Shown one piece after another: positions 56,492 through 64,000 of a stretch of 64,000 nucleotides of DNA (positions within the stretch are counted from its first letter, which is position 1; every line of letters begins with the position of its first letter). A program made the translations under genes and the position numbers. Source of the DNA: Arthrobacter celericrescens. GTDB taxonomy: Bacteria; Actinomycetota; Actinomycetes; Actinomycetales; Micrococcaceae. The stretch spans positions 1 to 64,000 of the forward strand of contig NZ_QYLP01000098.1 in the NCBI RefSeq assembly GCF_003614925.1, read 5' to 3'. The notes under the pieces were generated by a model. It saw only the letters and a program-made list of their open reading frames with translations. It was not told the DNA's origin and searched no databases.

Positions 56492-57357
56492 TGGCAATGG
56501 ATTTCTCATGGGACGGACATCCGCTGGACCCCGCAGGATTCAGCACCCTATTGATCGAGGAACAGGACGACCGGCTGACCGTCCTGCTCAACCGGCCGGA
56601 GGTGCGCAACGCCATCGACCAGCAGATGGTCGACGAACTCCACAGGGTCTGTGAGTATCTCGAACGCGTACCGAAGATCCTGATCATCGGCGGCTCCGAA
56701 GGCGTCTTCGCTTCCGGCGCGGACATCGGCCAGCTGCGGGACCGCCGTCGTGACGACGCCTTGCGCGGCATCAACTCCACCATCTTCGCCCGGATCGCCA
56801 AGCTCCCCATGCCGGTCATCGCCGCGATTGACGGCTACTGCCTGGGCGGCGGCGCCGAGCTCGCCTATGCCGCGGACTTCCGGATCGGCACCCCTGCCGT
56901 CCGGATCGGCAACCCGGAAACCGGGCTTGGCATCATGGCCGCGGCCGGCGCCACTTGGCGGCTGAAGGAACTCGTGGGGGAGCCCCTCGCCAAGGAAATC
57001 CTCTTGGCCGGGGCCGTGCTGCGCGCCGAGGAGGCGCTGCGGATCAACCTCATCACCGGCATCTACGAAGCTCCCGTGCTGATGGACGCCGCGCACAAAC
57101 TCGCCGACCGGATCGCCCGCCAGGACCCCCTGGCCGTGCGGATCACCAAGTCCGTCTTCCACGCTCCCGAAGGCGCCCACCCCGTGATCGACACCCTTGC
57201 CCAAGGCATCCTTTTTGAATCGCGGGCCAAGTTCGACCGCATGCAGGACTTCCTGGACAAAAAGATGGCCGAGCGCCGCGCGGGGAAACCTCCGCAGGAC
57301 GGCCCCGGCGCGGATACTGACAGCCCTCTCGAACCCCAGGACAGGACCACCACATGA
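56491..57357 (+). CDS. paaF: Enoyl-CoA hydratase, probable 2,3-dehydroadipyl-CoA hydratase
   Basis: 288 aa crotonase-superfamily enzyme. Active-site segments are GVFASGADIGQLRD (oxyanion hole region) and IDGYCLGGGAELAYAADFRIG, with NPETGLGIMAAAGATWRL including the acidic catalytic residue position. The last 25 residues are an extra polar tail. It overlaps both neighbours (TAATG and ATGA), so thiolase, hydratase and dehydrogenase are one operon. PaaF or PaaG activity is the likely role. Confidence 0.85.
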   Translation: MAMDFSWDGHPLDPAGFSTLLIEEQDDRLTVLLNRPEVRNAIDQQMVDELHRVCEYLERVPKILIIGGSEGVFASGADIGQLRDRRRDDALRGINSTIFARIAKLPMPVIAAIDGYCLGGGAELAYAADFRIGTPAVRIGNPETGLGIMAAAGATWRLKELVGEPLAKEILLAGAVLRAEEALRINLITGIYEAPVLMDAAHKLADRIARQDPLAVRITKSVFHAPEGAHPVIDTLAQGILFESRAKFDRMQDFLDKKMAERRAGKPPQDGPGADTDSPLEPQDRTTT

Positions 57358-58217
57358 GCACCGTTGCCGCTATCCCGCACGTCGTAGGAGTCCTGGGCGG
57401 CGGCCGGATGGGGGCCGGCATCGCGCACGCCTTCCTGGTCAAGGGCGCCACCGTGATCGTCGTGGAGCGGGACCACGAGGCCGCCGCCGGCGCACACGCC
57501 CGTGTGTCCGACGCCGTTGCCAAGTCCGCTGCGCGCGGCACCCTCGGCGAAACGTCCGAGGAAGCGCTGGCCCGCTTCAGCACGTCGACGGACTATGAAT
57601 CGTTCATCCACTGCGGACTGGTGGTGGAGGCGGTCCCGGAAGATTTCGAGCTCAAGGTGACGGCGCTGAAGGCCGTGGAAGCGTACCTCTCCGCGGACGC
57701 TTTCCTGGCATCGAACACCTCGTCGCTGTCCGTCTCGGACCTGGCGTCGGAGCTGCATCGCCCCGCAAACTTCCTGGGCCTGCACTTCTTCAACCCGGTG
57801 CCGGCGTCCACCCTGATCGAGGTGGTCCTGGCCAAGCAGACCTCCCCGGACCTCGCCGCCGCGGCGAAAGGCTGGGTGGAGGCACTCGGCAAGACCGCCG
57901 TCGTCGTCAATGACGCACCGGGTTTCGCCTCCTCGCGGCTGGGCGTCGCGATCGCCCTGGAGGCGATGCGCATGGTGGAGGAAGGCGTGGCCTCGGCCGA
58001 AGACATCGACGCCGCCATGGTGCTGGGCTACAAGCACCCCACCGGGCCGCTGAAAACCACCGACATCGTCGGCCTGGACGTGCGCCTGGGCATCGCCGAA
58101 TACCTGCACTCCACCCTGGGGGAGCGCTTCGCCCCGCCGCAGATCCTGCGCGACAAGGTGGCCCGGGGAGAACTCGGGCGTAAGAGCGGCAAGGGCTTCT
58201 TCGACTGGACCGACTGA
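57354..58217 (+). CDS. paaH: 3-hydroxyacyl-CoA dehydrogenase, probable 3-hydroxyadipyl-CoA dehydrogenase
   Basis: 287 aa, single-function HBDH/PaaH-like enzyme. The NAD-binding motif VGVLGGGRMGAGIAHAFLVKGA lies at residues 9-30. The catalytic region is FLASNTSSLSVSDLASELHRPANFLGLHFFNPVP, with HFFNP as signature. The C-terminal helical domain with GFASSRLGVAIALEAMRM and DIVGLD...GKGFFDW follows. It overlaps the hydratase stop (ATGA) and a perfect 14-bp terminator follows. Confidence 0.93.
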   Translation: MSTVAAIPHVVGVLGGGRMGAGIAHAFLVKGATVIVVERDHEAAAGAHARVSDAVAKSAARGTLGETSEEALARFSTSTDYESFIHCGLVVEAVPEDFELKVTALKAVEAYLSADAFLASNTSSLSVSDLASELHRPANFLGLHFFNPVPASTLIEVVLAKQTSPDLAAAAKGWVEALGKTAVVVNDAPGFASSRLGVAIALEAMRMVEEGVASAEDIDAAMVLGYKHPTGPLKTTDIVGLDVRLGIAEYLHSTLGERFAPPQILRDKVARGELGRKSGKGFFDWTD

Positions 58218-58227
58218 GTCTGACGTG

Positions 58228-58271
58228 ACACAGAGTCCGCAACGGCCGGCCGGCCGCTGCGGACTCTGTGT
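58228..58271 (+). terminator. Terminator of the thiolase-hydratase-dehydrogenase operon
   Basis: ACACAGAGTCCGCA (58228-58241) and TGCGGACTCTGTGT (58258-58271) pair over 14 bases without mismatch. The loop is a CCGGCCGG-rich sequence and there is no long T tract. Confidence 0.85.
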
Positions 58272-58296
58272 ATGGGGCGCCCCTTGTGGGCGGCGC

Positions 58297-59106
58297 CTAC
58301 TTCTTCAGGGCAGCGTTCACGGCCGTGCGGTAGCCGTTGTTGTAACCGGCCGCGTTCGGGTGGAAGTTGTCCGGGTTCTGGAGGTTGCCGTCAAAGTTGA
58401 TCCACGGCTTGTCCGAACCGACGCCGTGGTCGATGAACCGCTGGGTCACGTCCACGAAGCGGCCCCCGGCCGCGCGGGTACCGGCGGCAATAGCCGCGTT
58501 CAGCGCGTCGGCCATGGAATTGAAGGTGGCCGCTAGGAGCTGCTGCTGGGGCGGCATCGTGCTGGTGACGGTGAAGAGCCTCGGGTAGCCGGTGACGACG
58601 ATGTCGGCGGTGGGCGCGAGGGAGCGGAGGTACGCGACCAGCCCGGCAATCTTGGCGGGAAGCTGGGTGAGCGCAATCTGCGTGTTCGCCACCGCTCCGG
58701 CACAGGCGGCGCCCAGCGGATCCGGGACGCAGGCCGCGGTCACGGCCCCGGTGCCGACGTCGTTTCCGCCCACAGTGACGGAAATTTCGGACGCGCTGCC
58801 CAGCAGGGCGGTGTTGTTCGTGGCAATGACGGCGACGTCAGTGGTCGTCGCACCGAAGCAGCCCAGGTTGGTGCCGCCCAGGAGCGTGGGGTACGCGGCG
58901 GCCGATTGCAGGCAAGGCGGAGCTTCCGGCCCACCACCGGTGCCCGCGGCGTAGGAATCGCCGAGGCCCACGTAGGCCACGGCCTGCTTGGCCGCGGAGT
59001 CTGGCGCTGCCTGGGCCGGGGCGCCGGACAGGCCGAAGGCGAAGAGCGTGGCGGTGAGGGATACCACCGCGGTGAGCGCGCGGGATCTGGTGTGGTGCGG
59101 TTTCAT
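58297..59106 (-). CDS. Secreted SGNH/GDSL-type lipase/esterase
   Basis: 269 aa. Signal peptide with AQAAPD cleavage around residue 33. SGNH signatures: AYVGLGDSYAAGTGGG (catalytic serine), VTVGGNDVGTG (Asn), and DNFHPNAAGYNNGY (Asp/His). Two cysteine pairs (PCLQSAAA with LGCFG, AACVPDPLGAACAG) should form disulfides, as in Streptomyces SGNH esterases. Exported esterase acting on short acyl esters or phospholipid-like substrates is likely. ATG 59106 has AAGGGGAATT upstream. Confidence 0.9.
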   Translation of the reverse strand: MKPHHTRSRALTAVVSLTATLFAFGLSGAPAQAAPDSAAKQAVAYVGLGDSYAAGTGGGPEAPPCLQSAAAYPTLLGGTNLGCFGATTTDVAVIATNNTALLGSASEISVTVGGNDVGTGAVTAACVPDPLGAACAGAVANTQIALTQLPAKIAGLVAYLRSLAPTADIVVTGYPRLFTVTSTMPPQQQLLAATFNSMADALNAAIAAGTRAAGGRFVDVTQRFIDHGVGSDKPWINFDGNLQNPDNFHPNAAGYNNGYRTAVNAALKK

Positions 59107-59331
59107 CGGAATTCCCCTTGGTCTCGACGGAGCGGCGTCTCAAAAAGGGCGCTGTGAGTGCGACCCTACTCCCGCGCCGGCCGCCCGTCACGAGTAGTTG
59201 GTACTCGTTTGGGCCGGCGGTGCGGCCGGCCAGCAAGGCCTGATGCCCTGCCGCCGGGCCCGGTCCGCCGCGTCACGTCGGCGGCACAAGACTCCTTCGG
59301 CTTTTCCGCCACCTGTGCAAAGCTGGCAGGT

Positions 59332-60093
59332 ATGGATGGGAGGGCTGCGGCATCGCTCCGCGGTGGCGTCCCTTGGGACGGCGCCGTAAATGCCTGGCAT
59401 ATCGCCGGGGATGTGTACCGGATGGGCAGGCGTGAATGGCTGACGCCGGGTGGCTGGCAGCAGATGTACGACGACGGCGTCCGGACGGTGATCGACCTGC
59501 GGAGCCCCCGTGAGCGGCAGCCCAGGGACACCGATCCCGATGTCCCCGCGGAACTACTGCAGCGTTTCGAGGTAGTGCAGTGCCCCACCGAAGACCCCGA
59601 CGCCGAGGAGTTCGGCGAACTGTTCGGCCCGTACCTGAAGGATCCGGCGCACTACGGACACTACCTGCGGCTTTTCTCCGGCCGGCTCGCTGCCGTCTTC
59701 AAGGCGATCGCGGCTGCCCGCGGGAAAGTCGTGGTGCACTGCTCGGCCGGCCGGGACCGCAGCGGCATTGTCGCCGTTATGCTCCAACTCCTGGCCGGCG
59801 CCGGCGAGGAGGAGGTCGTCCGCGGCTACCGGCAGGGAATGCGCGGCATCAATGAACGCCACCGTACCCACGGCGTCCCGCACGTCCACGAACGATACCT
59901 CGATGACGCCAGCTTCGAAGCCCTACTGGAAACCCGCGAGGCCAGCCTGCTGGAGTTCGTCCGCTCCCTGGATGTTCCGGGCTTCCTCCTGGCCAACGGC
60001 CTCACCGCCGCCGAGGTCGAAGCGGTCCGCGCCAAGTTGGGGCCAGGGCCCAGGCTGAAGCCGGCCGCCAAGGAATCCCCGCCGACCCATTAA
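59332..60093 (+). CDS. Tyrosine/dual-specificity protein phosphatase
   Basis: 253 aa from ATG 59332; a longer frame back to 59158 runs through a promoter-like region. The PTP loop CX5R is VVVHCSAGRDRSGIVAVML near residue 145, with the conserved acid in the loop before it and an upstream VRTVIDLRSPRE motif. This is the bacterial PtpB/MptpB-type or DSP-like family, dephosphorylating Tyr, Ser/Thr or phosphoinositides. Substrates are unknown. It is divergent from the esterase gene and is followed closely by the PaaZ promoter. Confidence 0.85.
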   Translation: MDGRAAASLRGGVPWDGAVNAWHIAGDVYRMGRREWLTPGGWQQMYDDGVRTVIDLRSPRERQPRDTDPDVPAELLQRFEVVQCPTEDPDAEEFGELFGPYLKDPAHYGHYLRLFSGRLAAVFKAIAAARGKVVVHCSAGRDRSGIVAVMLQLLAGAGEEEVVRGYRQGMRGINERHRTHGVPHVHERYLDDASFEALLETREASLLEFVRSLDVPGFLLANGLTAAEVEAVRAKLGPGPRLKPAAKESPPTH

Positions 60094-60128
60094 CAGCGGC
60101 CGGGGCCGTCATGTATTCTTGGAAATGA

Positions 60129-60150
60129 TTACCGAACGGCCGGTCAGTAA
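60129..60150. promoter_or_regulatory. PaaR-type operator 2 before paaZ
   Basis: A 22-bp palindrome with two symmetric mismatch pairs, TTACCGAACGG (60129-60139) then CCGGTCAGTAA (60140-60150), downstream of a possible -10 TATTCT (60114-60119). It shares CGAACGG and GGTAA elements with operator 1 at 55215. Confidence 0.7.
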
Positions 60151-60218
60151 TTTCGGCTGAAACAAGCTTCCGGCGTTCGGTTCCGTTCATGCTCCCGCCT
60201 TGGAAGGACCCGTCGACG

Positions 60219-62318
60219 ATGACCAGTACCGCAGTCGCTCCGGATGTAACGGCCGTGCAGACCGTTCCCAGCTTCGTCCAGGGGGCCTGGTGGGCGCCCG
60301 CCTCCGCAGCGGAGGGCGTCCCCGTCCGGGACGCCAGCACCGGTGAGGTGCTCGCAAAGGTGAGCACCGAGGGCCTGGACCTGGCCGCCGTCGTCGACTA
60401 CGGCCGCACGGTGGGCCAGCGCGAACTGGGCAAGCTCACCTTCCACCAGCGCGCGCTGAAACTGAAGGAACTCGCCCAGCACCTCAACACCCGCCGCGAA
60501 GAGTTCTACGACGTCTCCTTCAAGACCGGTGCCACGAAGATCGATTCGATGATCGACATCGACGGCGGAATCGGCGTCCTCTTCACCTTCGGGTCCAAGG
60601 GCCGCCGCGAACTGCCCAACTCGCAGGTGGTGGTGGACGGGCCCATGGAGGTGCTGTCCAAGGACGGCTCCTTCGCCGGCGAGCACATCTACACCCGCAT
60701 CCCCGGCGTCGCCGCGCAGATCAACGCCTTCAACTTCCCGGTCTGGGGCATGCTCGAAAAGTTCGCGCCCGCGTTCCTGGCCGGTGTGCCCACCATCGCC
60801 AAGCCGGCCACGCCCTCGGGCTACCTGGCCGCCGCCGTGGTGCGAGCGATCGTCGAATCCGGCATCCTGCCCGAAGGGTCCCTGCAGCTTGTCTCCGGAC
60901 CGGCCCGCACCCTGCTGGATGAACTCGACTACCGCGACCTCATGGCCTTCACGGGCTCGGCCTCCACGGCCAACTCGCTGAAGTCGCACCCCAATGTCGT
61001 CACGGGCGGCGTGCGCTTCACCTCCGAAACCGACTCGCTGAACGCGGCCATCCTCGGCCCGGACGCCCTTCCCGGCACTCCCGAGTTCGACGCTTTCGTC
61101 AAGTCCGTGGTCACCGAAATGACCGTCAAGGCCGGCCAGAAGTGCACCTCGATCCGGCGCACCATCGTCCCGCAGGCATTGGTGTCCGAGGTCGTGGCAG
61201 CCGTCGGTGCCCGCATCAACGAACGCGTGGTGCTCGGCGACCCGCGCGCCGAGGGCGTCACCATGGGCGCGCTTGCGTCCCTCGAACAGCTCGCCGACGT
61301 CCGCTCGGCCGTGCAGTCCATGCTCGACGCCGGCGGTGAGCTTGCGTACGGAACGCTGGATTCGCCGTCGGTCACCCGCGCCGACGGCACCGTGGGCGTG
61401 GTGGAAGGCGGCGCGTTCATGTCGCCGCTGCTGCTGAGCTGGGCCGACGCCGACGCGCAGGAAGTCCACGCCCGGGAGGCCTTCGGCCCGGTGTCCTCGG
61501 TGATCGGCTACCGCGACCTGGACGACGCCGTCCGCCTCGCCGCCCTCGGCAGCGGCTCGCTCGTGGCCACCGTCTGCACCAACGACCCCGAGGTTGCCCG
61601 CACCCTGGTCACGGGCATCGCCGCGCACCACGGCCGCGTCCTCATGCTCAACCGCGAGGACGCCCGCACCTCCACGGGCCACGGTTCGCCCGTGCCGCAC
61701 CTGGTGCACGGCGGCCCGGGACGCGCCGGCGGCGGCGAGGAACTGGGCGGCATCCGCTCCGTGCTGCACCACATGCAGCGCACCGCCATCCAGGGCTCGC
61801 CCAACATGCTGACCGCCGTCACCGGTGTGTGGCACAGCGGCGCGGACCGCAACTTCACGCTGGAAAGCGAAGGCGTGCACCCCTTCCGCAAGTCCCTGGC
61901 CGAGCTGCGGATCGGCGATGCCTTCCGTTCGGAGCTGCGCCAGGTGACCCTGGAGGACATCACCGCGTTCGCCAACAGCACCGGTGACACCTTCTACGCG
62001 CACACCAATGAGGAAGCCGCCGCGGCCAATCCCTTCTTCCCGGGCATCGTGGCGCATGGCTACCTGCAGCTGAGCTGGGCCGCCGGGCTCTTCGTGGAAC
62101 CCGCACCGGGCCCCGTGCTGGCCAACTACGGCCTGGAAAACCTGCGCTTCACCACGCCGCTGGCCGCGGGGGACTCCTTCAGGGTGGTCCTCACGGCTAA
62201 GAAGATCACGCCGCGCGAAACGGATGAATACGGCGAAGTGGCCTGGGATGCCGTCCTGACGAACCAGAACGACGAGACGGTGGCTACCTACGACGTGTTG
62301 ACCCTCGTGGCGAAGTAG
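60219..62318 (+). CDS. paaZ: Phenylacetate degradation bifunctional protein PaaZ
   Basis: 699 aa, close to the 681 aa of E. coli PaaZ. The N-terminal aldehyde dehydrogenase domain (about 15-535) has FNFPVWGMLEKFAPAFLAGVPTIAKPATPS and catalytic cysteine in TVKAGQKCTSIRRTIVP. The C-terminal MaoC-type hydratase domain (about 550-695) has FYAHTNEEAAAANPFFPGIVAHGYLQLSW. PaaZ opens the oxepin-CoA ring and oxidises the aldehyde, supplying the chain that the thiolase-hydratase-dehydrogenase operon degrades. It stands alone under its own operator. ATG 60219 (GGAAGGA ten bases upstream) was chosen; 60189 is possible. Confidence 0.94.
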   Translation: MTSTAVAPDVTAVQTVPSFVQGAWWAPASAAEGVPVRDASTGEVLAKVSTEGLDLAAVVDYGRTVGQRELGKLTFHQRALKLKELAQHLNTRREEFYDVSFKTGATKIDSMIDIDGGIGVLFTFGSKGRRELPNSQVVVDGPMEVLSKDGSFAGEHIYTRIPGVAAQINAFNFPVWGMLEKFAPAFLAGVPTIAKPATPSGYLAAAVVRAIVESGILPEGSLQLVSGPARTLLDELDYRDLMAFTGSASTANSLKSHPNVVTGGVRFTSETDSLNAAILGPDALPGTPEFDAFVKSVVTEMTVKAGQKCTSIRRTIVPQALVSEVVAAVGARINERVVLGDPRAEGVTMGALASLEQLADVRSAVQSMLDAGGELAYGTLDSPSVTRADGTVGVVEGGAFMSPLLLSWADADAQEVHAREAFGPVSSVIGYRDLDDAVRLAALGSGSLVATVCTNDPEVARTLVTGIAAHHGRVLMLNREDARTSTGHGSPVPHLVHGGPGRAGGGEELGGIRSVLHHMQRTAIQGSPNMLTAVTGVWHSGADRNFTLESEGVHPFRKSLAELRIGDAFRSELRQVTLEDITAFANSTGDTFYAHTNEEAAAANPFFPGIVAHGYLQLSWAAGLFVEPAPGPVLANYGLENLRFTTPLAAGDSFRVVLTAKKITPRETDEYGEVAWDAVLTNQNDETVATYDVLTLVAK

Positions 62319-62344
62319 CGGGGGTTCCGGCCCGGCGGGCCGGG

Positions 62345-62617
62345 CTACCGGTCCGGGTCCCGCGGGCCCAGGGCGTTGTTTCGCCGGACCAATCCGGCGA
62401 TCACCAGGGTCACGCCGAGCAGCACGGGGATGAGGCTGTACAGTGTGTGCCGCCCGCCCGTTGAGCTCATGACGATGGCGAAAACGAAGAACCCCACCAG
62501 GAGCAGGAGGCCTGTGATCATCAGGCCCCTGCCTTGGCGGGGGCTCCTCATGGGCTTGCCGACGGGCGGCAGCCAGTCAGGGACTTTGTCTGTCCAGCTC
62601 ACAGTTCTTTTGTACAC
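62345..62617 (-). CDS. Small two-helix membrane protein
   Basis: 90 aa from GTG 62617 (another GTG at 62602 is in frame). Two helices (about 33-51 MITGLLLLVGFFVFAIVM; 60-76 LIPVLLGVTLVIAGLV) are linked by a short loop STGGRHTLYS. A basic end (RRNNALGPRDPDR) follows. The family is not recognised, and neither start has an ideal ribosome-binding site. It is divergent from the VOC gene. Confidence 0.55.
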   Translation of the reverse strand: MYKRTVSWTDKVPDWLPPVGKPMRSPRQGRGLMITGLLLLVGFFVFAIVMSSTGGRHTLYSLIPVLLGVTLVIAGLVRRNNALGPRDPDR

Positions 62618-62655
62618 CTCCGGGCGTAAAATCTTGCCCGTAGGAGGTGGCGATC

Positions 62656-63084
62656 ATGATTCTTGCCCTCAACACAGCCACAACCATCCTGCCCGTCGAT
62701 GACCCAGCCCGCGCCCGCAGCTTCTACGCTGAAAAACTCGGACTCCCGCACCGCGGCATGACCTGGGATGGAAACGACCTGTTCGGCCTGGACGGCGGCC
62801 ATATGTTGCAGTTGATGCCGGTCAAGGACGGTGCGCATTCGGAGCACACCACCCTGAGCTTCGAGGTCCGCAATATCGAGAGTGCCGTCGACGAGATGGA
62901 GGCCAAGGGCGTCCGGTTCCAGGATTACGACGAGCCTGACCTGAAGACCGACCACCACATCTGCACGACCGACGACGAGCGTTGTGCCTGGTTCATGGAC
63001 AGCGAGCACAACATCCTTTGCATCCACGAGCCATTGGGCGTCGCGGAAAAGGTGGGCTCGTACGACGTCGAGTACCAGGTCTAG
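62656..63084 (+). CDS. VOC-fold (glyoxalase/bleomycin-resistance-like) protein
   Basis: 142 aa. AGGAGG eight bases before ATG 62656 sets this start over a GTG at 62647. Motifs: ATTILPVDDPARARSFYAEKLGLP at the N-terminus, HTTLSFEVRNIESAVDEMEAKGVRF, and CAWFMDSEHNILCIHEPL at the end with candidate metal ligands. It is the fosfomycin/bleomycin-type or glyoxalase-like half-domain pair; substrate not determined. It converges on the HAD gene at the window end. Confidence 0.82.
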   Translation: MILALNTATTILPVDDPARARSFYAEKLGLPHRGMTWDGNDLFGLDGGHMLQLMPVKDGAHSEHTTLSFEVRNIESAVDEMEAKGVRFQDYDEPDLKTDHHICTTDDERCAWFMDSEHNILCIHEPLGVAEKVGSYDVEYQV

Positions 63085-63109
63085 GCGGCAGGCCCGTCAG
63101 CGGTTCGGC

Positions 63110-64000
63110 TTAGTGGGCGCTGTCCACCTGGTCGGGGATCACGCTGCCGTCCGGGCGCTTGATCGGTTCCTTGCCGTGCTCCGGGGTGGTGAAGCCCTCG
63201 GTGGAGCAGGGGTAGGACCCGCTGCGTTGCGGCTTGGGGTCGATGAACATCGGTGTGATGAGCCATTTTCCGCCGTCGTTGTCGTAGGCGCGGCACATCA
63301 GTTCCGTGTTGTTCCGGTTGACCACCAGGCGTGCCTCCGTGGCGTCCCCGACGAAGGTCACGTCCGTGCCGGAGTCCCCGGCCGCGAGGATCTGCCGCCG
63401 CTCTGCGGGAAGCTGTTCGAACGCCGCGGGGCCGTCGACGCCGAAGATCTCCTGGTTGGCCCAGCAGCGCTTGCCGTCCATGTAGGTCATGACTGAATCC
63501 TCGCCGTCGGGCACGCCGCCACAGCCCACAAGGTGCGCGGTCTGCAGCCCGTCCCGGTAGACGCTGCGGACGCCGACCACGTGCGCGGCGTCGATGCCGA
63601 CCTCGCCGGACCAGGCCTTGACCACGGGTTCGGGGGAGGCCGATACCACCCATGGCACCACGCCGTGGGCCTGGAGGGTGCCGATGAGGTCCTTGATCTG
63701 CGGGTAGATGCGGATGTAGCCGTCCACCTGCTGTGTTCCGACCTTCTGAGTGGCGCCCACCGCGGCTGCCAGGTTCTCCTGCTTCATCGCAGTGGCGAAC
63801 CGGCCAAGTTCTTCTTCGCTGTAGCCTGCGGACAACGCCGTCCCCCAGGCGTACCCTCCCGTGACGCGCCGGGCATTGAAGCCCTCGAAGGCTTCCTCGC
63901 CCGCGCGGGTCTTTTCGTCGAGGATGGCCAGGATTTCGTCGGCGCAGGCGGTGTTCTTCGCGGTGTCCAGCGGCTTCCCGGCCGGGGTCGCGGTACCGCA
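63110..64000 (-). CDS. HAD-type hydrolase, 5' end cut by the window edge
   Basis: At least 296 aa visible and open to the window end; it starts beyond position 64000. The visible N-terminal part (CGTATPAGKP...) contains cysteines typical of an exported protein. HAD-like elements: VVPWVVSASPEPVVKAW with motif II serine, and AAGDSGTDVTFVGDA as motif IV (GDSGTD). A possible internal TTG start at 63835 is not used, because the same frame continues with coding-like sequence (ADEILAILDEKTRAGEEAFEGFNARRVTGG). This resembles secreted PHOSPHO/phosphocholine-type haloacid dehalogenase-like hydrolases. The substrate is unknown. Confidence 0.75.
   Translation of the reverse strand, partial: CGTATPAGKPLDTAKNTACADEILAILDEKTRAGEEAFEGFNARRVTGGYAWGTALSAGYSEEELGRFATAMKQENLAAAVGATQKVGTQQVDGYIRIYPQIKDLIGTLQAHGVVPWVVSASPEPVVKAWSGEVGIDAAHVVGVRSVYRDGLQTAHLVGCGGVPDGEDSVMTYMDGKRCWANQEIFGVDGPAAFEQLPAERRQILAAGDSGTDVTFVGDATEARLVVNRNNTELMCRAYDNDGGKWLITPMFIDPKPQRSGSYPCSTEGFTTPEHGKEPIKRPDGSVIPDQVDSAH

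Overview
The window reads as chromosome of a high-GC Gram-positive actinobacterium of the Micrococcaceae (Arthrobacter/Pseudarthrobacter type). This is an inference from base composition, GTG and TTG starts, actinobacterial families (small ribosomal protein bS22, Rex, DUF4229, System II cytochrome c assembly, menaquinone genes, Paa-type phenylacetate genes) and a gene order that follows the Mycobacterium ppx - proC - Rv0500A/B - serB1-like - ccdA/resB/ccsB - men backbone as I remember it. No rRNA, tRNA, CRISPR array or prophage was seen. One insertion sequence is present. No gene-free stretch exceeds 300 bases.

Layout. 1-5.9 kb: a tRNA uridine hydroxylase (trhO), four tandem small lipoproteins sharing one undescribed cysteine-pair domain, a divergent methyltransferase and an ArsR-type regulator. 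6-17.4 kb: topA, an SseB-like protein, ppx, a TIM-barrel protein, proC, the KtrAB potassium uptake pair, an AcuC-like deacetylase, two small proteins and a second ArsR regulator with an unusual tail. 17.4-25.6 kb: a divergent sugar or polyol cluster (RpiB-like isomerase, dihydroxyacetone-kinase-type kinase, SDR, TIM-barrel isomerase on one side; MHS transporter, split transketolase and GntR regulator on the other), tied together by a repeated palindromic operator. 25.7-28.8 kb: an FMN-dependent lactate-type dehydrogenase divergent from a FadR-type GntR regulator with twin operators, then a LacI regulator. 28.9-32.9 kb: DAHP synthase preceded by a W/Y/F-rich leader peptide and attenuator-like folds, a helix-turn-helix protein, bS22, a HAD-IB hydrolase, a glutaredoxin-like protein and rex.

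33-44.8 kb: two paralogous low-complexity membrane proteins, YceI, then phosphatase-TlpA-CcdA-ResB-CcsB for cytochrome c maturation, two small membrane proteins and menA/menE/menB. 45-48.4 kb: a CPBP protease and a manganese/zinc ABC transporter. 48.4-52.3 kb: an LGFP-repeat L,D-transpeptidase, a lipoprotein and the insertion sequence. 52.4-64 kb: an amino-acid permease, an SRPBCC plus pentapeptide pair, lower phenylacetate pathway genes (thiolase, hydratase, dehydrogenase, and a separate paaZ under a shared operator), a GDSL esterase, a tyrosine phosphatase, small proteins, and a HAD hydrolase cut by the window end.

Cross-cutting signals. About nineteen genes have a TANNNT hexamer exactly 6-7 bases before the start codon, the signature of leaderless transcription; these include all four lipoproteins and the aro leader peptide. 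A 66-68 bp near-perfect palindrome occurs twice (25.6 and 44.9 kb) and looks like a dispersed family. The most interesting items are the aro leader/attenuator, the sugar cluster with its operator, the lipoprotein family and the dispersed palindrome.
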